Source: Bhargavaea sp. CC-171006
GTDB taxonomy: Bacteria; Bacillota; Bacilli; Bacillales_A; Planococcaceae
Assembly (NCBI RefSeq): GCF_009761675.1
Contig: NZ_QUZH01000026.1
Location: forward strand, 1 to 64,000
Length of the DNA stretch: 64,000 nt
Direction of reading: 5' to 3'
Position numbers and translations under genes: made by a program. This document shows positions 61,164-64,000 of this stretch, piece after piece; positions within the stretch are counted from its first letter, which is position 1, and the number at the start of each line of letters is the position of its first letter. The notes beneath the pieces were generated by a model. That model saw only the letters and a list, made by a program, of their open reading frames with translations, had not been told where the DNA came from and searched no databases.

Positions 61164-62326
61164 GAATGTTCCTGGACAAAAGCTTCCATCCGGTCCATGG
61201 CTTTCACAAGGTTCTCCATGGAATTGGCATAGGAGATCCGGATATGGCCTTCCCCGTAGGCGGTAAAGGAGCTGCCCGGTACGACCGCGACGTGTTGACG
61301 GTCCAGCAGCTGTTCAGCGAATTCATATGAAGTCAGGCCGGTTGCTTTAACTGATGGGAACAGATAGAAAGCCCCGTCGGGTTGTTCCACTGCGAGCCCC
61401 ATTTGGCGAAGGCGGTTCATGACATAGTTGCGGCGCTCGATATACTGTTTGTTCATCTCTCCCGGAGCATTCCTGCAGTGATCAAGCGCTTCAATCGCGG
61501 CATACTGGCCCGGCAGGGAAGCGCAGATGGTGCTGGAGAGATGGACCTTCAGGATCTGCTCCATAATGTCCCGGGAACCCAGCGCGAATCCGATCCGCCA
61601 TCCGGTCATCGCATGTGATTTGGACAGGCCGTGGATCAGAATGAGCCGGTCCCTAATTTCCGGGTAGGAGGCAAAAGAAATATGGCCGTCCCCGTAGGTG
61701 TTTTCACTGTAGATCTCGTCGGAGACGACCCACAATTTGTGTTTGCTGAGGACACCGATCAACCCATCCATCGCTTTGCGTGTGAGGGTGACGCCTGTCG
61801 GGTTGGAAGGGTAGTTGAAGATCACCGCTTTTGTGCGCTCTGTGACCAGTGCCTCCAAAGCCGCAGCATCTGGCTGGAAGCCGGTTTCAGTTGTATCCAG
61901 GTAAACAGGTGTTGCCCCGGCCAAACGAATAACCGGCTCATATCCGGAATAAATCGGGGCGGGAAGGATCACTTCATCGCCTTCATTTAATAATGTGCGG
62001 AGTGTAGAGTCGATTCCTTCGCTCGCCCCGTTGGTGATGACGATTTCATTATCAGGATCGTAGTGGAATCCGTACTTCTCAGTGAAAAATGCCGATACGC
62101 TTTCGCGCAGTGCTTGAAGTCCGGCATTGTGTGAGTAACCGGTCAAATTGTCGTTGATGGCGCTGATTGCAGCTTGCTTGACCCGTTCGGGTGTCGCAAA
62201 GTCCGGTTCGCCGATCGTCAGGTTGATCCCGTCAGGAATACGGGCGACCCTGTTTGCAAATACCCGTACACCGGGAGTGCTGATTTCTAGCGCTTTCTTG
62301 TTTATTCCGTGCAACTTATCCGTCAT
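61133..62326 (-). CDS. patA: Aminotransferase A (class I/II, PLP-dependent)
   Basis: A 397-residue aminotransferase resembling Bacillus PatA over the whole length. Features are ITNGASEGIDSTLRTLL, the PLP-binding YPSNPTGV with Asn, the aspartate-tyrosine pair VVSDEIYSE, the Schiff-base lysine in GLSKSHAMTGWRIGFA near residue 235 and the substrate-binding arginine in GHIRISYANS. PatA acts on amino donors such as lysine or aromatic amino acids with 2-oxo acids. Its last residues (SRLHHSGM) are encoded by the repeat array, so the C-terminal tail may have been replaced by repeat expansion. Confidence 0.9.
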   Translation of the reverse strand: MTDKLHGINKKALEISTPGVRVFANRVARIPDGINLTIGEPDFATPERVKQAAISAINDNLTGYSHNAGLQALRESVSAFFTEKYGFHYDPDNEIVITNGASEGIDSTLRTLLNEGDEVILPAPIYSGYEPVIRLAGATPVYLDTTETGFQPDAAALEALVTERTKAVIFNYPSNPTGVTLTRKAMDGLIGVLSKHKLWVVSDEIYSENTYGDGHISFASYPEIRDRLILIHGLSKSHAMTGWRIGFALGSRDIMEQILKVHLSSTICASLPGQYAAIEALDHCRNAPGEMNKQYIERRNYVMNRLRQMGLAVEQPDGAFYLFPSVKATGLTSYEFAEQLLDRQHVAVVPGSSFTAYGEGHIRISYANSMENLVKAMDRMEAFVQEHSLSRLHHSGM

Positions 62327-62391
62327 TTGAAATCCGACCTTCCGCAGCGTTCATGTCCTCATGAAAGCTGTGATTTTTTATGTGAAACGAA

Positions 62392-62420
62392 TTGACAAAC
62401 AATTTGGGGTGCAGTAATCT
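62392..62420 (+). promoter_or_regulatory. Promoter of the third TRAP operon
   Basis: Perfect TTGACA (62392-62397), 17-nt spacer, TAATCT (62415-62420), about 88 bp upstream of the binding-protein ATG. Confidence 0.65.
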
Positions 62421-62438
62421 TTATAACTATACATAAAT

Positions 62439-62454
62439 ACTAATATATATTAGT
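62439..62454. promoter_or_regulatory. 16-bp palindrome, candidate operator
   Basis: ACTAATATATATTAGT is a perfect palindrome just after the expected transcription start of the third TRAP operon. No regulator gene adjoins it inside the window. Confidence 0.5.
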
Positions 62455-62507
62455 TTCGGAATAAAGGGAAAATCAGATTTTTAATCTATAAAAGCGATGA
62501 GGGAGTC

Positions 62508-63530
62508 ATGATGAAAATAAAACAGCTTAGATTTGCTTGGATAACAGCCGTTCTTTCATTGACTGTTCTTGCGGCAGGATGCAGCCAGTCCGACCAGGCG
62601 GAAGCCGACAGCGAACAAGTCCGCCTGCAGTTCGGTCATGCCATCTCTTTGGATACACCTGCCGCGGAGCTGATCGAGGAAATGGCGGCGAATGTCGAGG
62701 AGCAGACAGGGGGGCGCGTGGCATTTGACCTTTATCCGAACAGCCAGTTGGGCTCCGAGACCGAGATGATTGAACAGGTGCAGATCGGCTCGATGGATTC
62801 AGCCGCGATCATGGTCGGTACGATGCAGTCGATGGATATCCGGATGGCAATCGAGGATTTGCCTTATATGTGGAAGGACACCGAGCATGCGCGTGCCGCC
62901 TATGACGGGGAATTCGGTGACTACCTGGGCGATATCGTTTCCGGGTATGGCCTGAAGAAGATCGGCTACCTGGAATGGGGGCAGCGGCATCTGACCAACA
63001 ATGATGGGCCTGTCGTGAATCCGGAAGACCTGAAGGGTATGAAGATCCGGGTGGCTCAGTCGAGTCTCAGGATCGACGCATTCGAGCAGGTCGGCGCGTT
63101 GCCGACGGCGATGGCATTCAGCGAAGTGTACGGAGCGCTCCAGCAGGGGGTTCTGGATGCACAGGAAAACCCGCTGGCGAATATCGTCGCTCCGAAGTTT
63201 GATGAGGTGCAGGATTACCTGTCTTTGACCGGCCATTTTTATAACACGGTCATGCTATTCGTGAATGATGAGACATGGGCATCGATTTCCCCTGAAGACC
63301 AGAAGATCATTTTGGCTGAAACAGACAGGATCTCGAATGAAATCCGCGAGCGGAATGACGGGATGGAACAGGAATACCTCGATACGCTCGAGGAACGGGG
63401 CATGGAAATCAACGACAATGTCGATACGGAAGCGTTCCGTGAAGCCATGCTGCCGGTCTATGACAAATGGGAAAAAGAACATTTCGGAAGCGAACTCATG
63501 GACGTGTACCGTGCCGCTTCCGGATGGTGA
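62508..63530 (+). CDS. DctP-type TRAP substrate-binding lipoprotein
   Basis: A 340-residue lipoprotein, ATG 62508 or 62511 after GAGGGAG. The signal AWITAVLSLTVLAAGC ends in a lipobox. The mature part contains FGHAISLDTPAAELIEEMA, the NSQLGSETEMIEQVQIGSMD segment split by helices, and the motif arginine in KIRVAQSSLRIDAF near residue 180 that contacts the ligand carboxylate in DctP proteins. YGALQQGVLDAQENPLANI is typical too. Partner permease genes follow. The ligand is an unknown organic acid. Confidence 0.92.
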   Translation: MMKIKQLRFAWITAVLSLTVLAAGCSQSDQAEADSEQVRLQFGHAISLDTPAAELIEEMAANVEEQTGGRVAFDLYPNSQLGSETEMIEQVQIGSMDSAAIMVGTMQSMDIRMAIEDLPYMWKDTEHARAAYDGEFGDYLGDIVSGYGLKKIGYLEWGQRHLTNNDGPVVNPEDLKGMKIRVAQSSLRIDAFEQVGALPTAMAFSEVYGALQQGVLDAQENPLANIVAPKFDEVQDYLSLTGHFYNTVMLFVNDETWASISPEDQKIILAETDRISNEIRERNDGMEQEYLDTLEERGMEINDNVDTEAFREAMLPVYDKWEKEHFGSELMDVYRAASGW

Positions 63531-63557
63531 ATAAATAACACGAAAAAACACAGGCCA

Positions 63558-63572
63558 CCGCCTGACCGGCGG
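63558..63572 (+). other. Small GC hairpin between binding protein and permease
   Basis: CCGCC / GGCGG with a 5-nt loop in the 91-bp gap after the binding-protein gene. There is no T run. It may protect the upstream message, as suggested for the similar positions in the other TRAP operons. Confidence 0.35.
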
Positions 63573-63621
63573 AATCCCGCACCGATGGCTGTTTGCATCA
63601 GGAACAATAGGAGGAACACTC

Positions 63622-64000
63622 TTGGAAAAGCTGGCTACGATTTTGGCAAAGATCTTATCATACTTATGTATCATCGCATTGGCTTTACTGTCGGCCATCG
63701 TGTTGGTCCAGGTCGTCTCGAGATTTTTTGATGTCTCGCTTCCTGCCACTGAAGAACTGGCAAGGCTGCTGATTGTGTGGCTGACGTTTCTGGGGTCCGC
63801 TTTGGCCATCCATGAAAAAATGCATTTGGGTGTCCGGTATTTTGTGAATCTGGCAAGTGAGCGGTACCAGCGCATCATCGATATTTTCATTTATATTCTG
63901 GTCGCCGTGCTGCTGGCCATCCTGGTCTTCTATGGCTTCAGTCTGTCGATGACTGCAATGACGACAGCATCCGCGACGATGCGATTGCCGATGGCGGTTT
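63622..64000 (+). CDS. TRAP small permease, DctQ-type, cut by window end
   Basis: Starts at TTG 63622, 7 nt after AGGAGG, and stays open to the window edge (126 codons visible). Hydrophobic helices alternate with the conserved VVSRFFDVSLPATEELARLL and GSALAIHEKMHLGVRYF loop of small TRAP subunits. The gene order here is binding protein then small subunit, so a large subunit is expected beyond the end. Confidence 0.88.
   Translation, partial: MEKLATILAKILSYLCIIALALLSAIVLVQVVSRFFDVSLPATEELARLLIVWLTFLGSALAIHEKMHLGVRYFVNLASERYQRIIDIFIYILVAVLLAILVFYGFSLSMTAMTTASATMRLPMAV

Overview
The window reads as chromosomal DNA of a Gram-positive Bacillales bacterium. I infer a Planococcaceae- or Bacillaceae-like host from four things: strong AGGAGG-type ribosome binding sites, frequent TTG and GTG starts, CcpA-type cre boxes, and a Bacillus-style DUF1672 lipoprotein and PatA. 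Species cannot be fixed from the sequence. No tRNA, rRNA, CRISPR array or intact insertion sequence was seen. Almost all of it is catabolic: eight uptake systems of different families, each next to enzymes for a carboxylate, amide or aromatic substrate, and most with a dedicated regulator. Base composition changes block by block (AT-rich around 6.2-17.5, 29.1-31.3 and 35.7-37.2 kb; GC-rich around 1.8-5.4, 17.6-21.9 and 31.4-35.6 kb), which suggests assembly by repeated gene gain.

Layout. 0.1-1.7 kb: a small Tyr/Pro-rich protein and three tandem copies of an unrecognised 117-residue gene, the first frameshifted. 1.8-5.4 kb: MHS-type transporter, acyl-CoA ligase, TetR regulator. 5.4-6.2 kb: repeats and decayed genes. 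6.2-17.5 kb: IclR regulator, TAXI-type TRAP transporter, and a CoA-dependent pathway (ADP-forming acyl-CoA synthetase, two crotonases, two-subunit MaoC hydratase, SDR, thiolase, hydroxyacyl-CoA dehydrogenase) that lacks an acyl-CoA dehydrogenase. 17.6-21.9 kb: flavin hydroxylase, extradiol dioxygenase, fumarylacetoacetase-family hydrolase and a GntR regulator. 22.1-31.3 kb: hydantoin utilisation (hyuA, hyuB, hyuC, permease, racemase) behind a sigma-54 activator. 31.4-35.6 kb: TetR, MFS carboxylate transporter, acetoacetate-CoA ligase. 35.7-37.2 kb: two PDDEXK-nuclease-like genes. 37.5-43.1 kb: PucR regulator, sodium:solute symporter, amidohydrolase, creatinase-like M24 protein. 43.1-45 kb: a truncated copy of the first nuclease gene, a DUF1672 lipoprotein, an rpoN fragment. 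45-56 kb: sigma-54 activator and a complete beta-oxidation operon with an acyl-CoA ligase and a DctPMQ TRAP transporter. 56-64 kb: serine hydrolase, DUF1643 gene, amidohydrolase with an uncharacterised permease, PatA, and the start of a third TRAP operon cut by the window edge.

How it works together. The modules take up organic acids, aromatics, hydantoins and probably peptide- or guanidino-like amides, and most feed acetyl-CoA, acetoacetate or amino acids into central metabolism. Several regulatory circuits can be read directly. Two sibling TetR regulators share the operator AGAC-N4-GTCT. Two sigma-54 activators each have repeated palindromic upstream sites and a -24/-12 promoter. Cre-like boxes lie upstream of several modules. 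A dispersed family of 21-bp-period repeats sits in the intergenic gaps and may mark recombination points.
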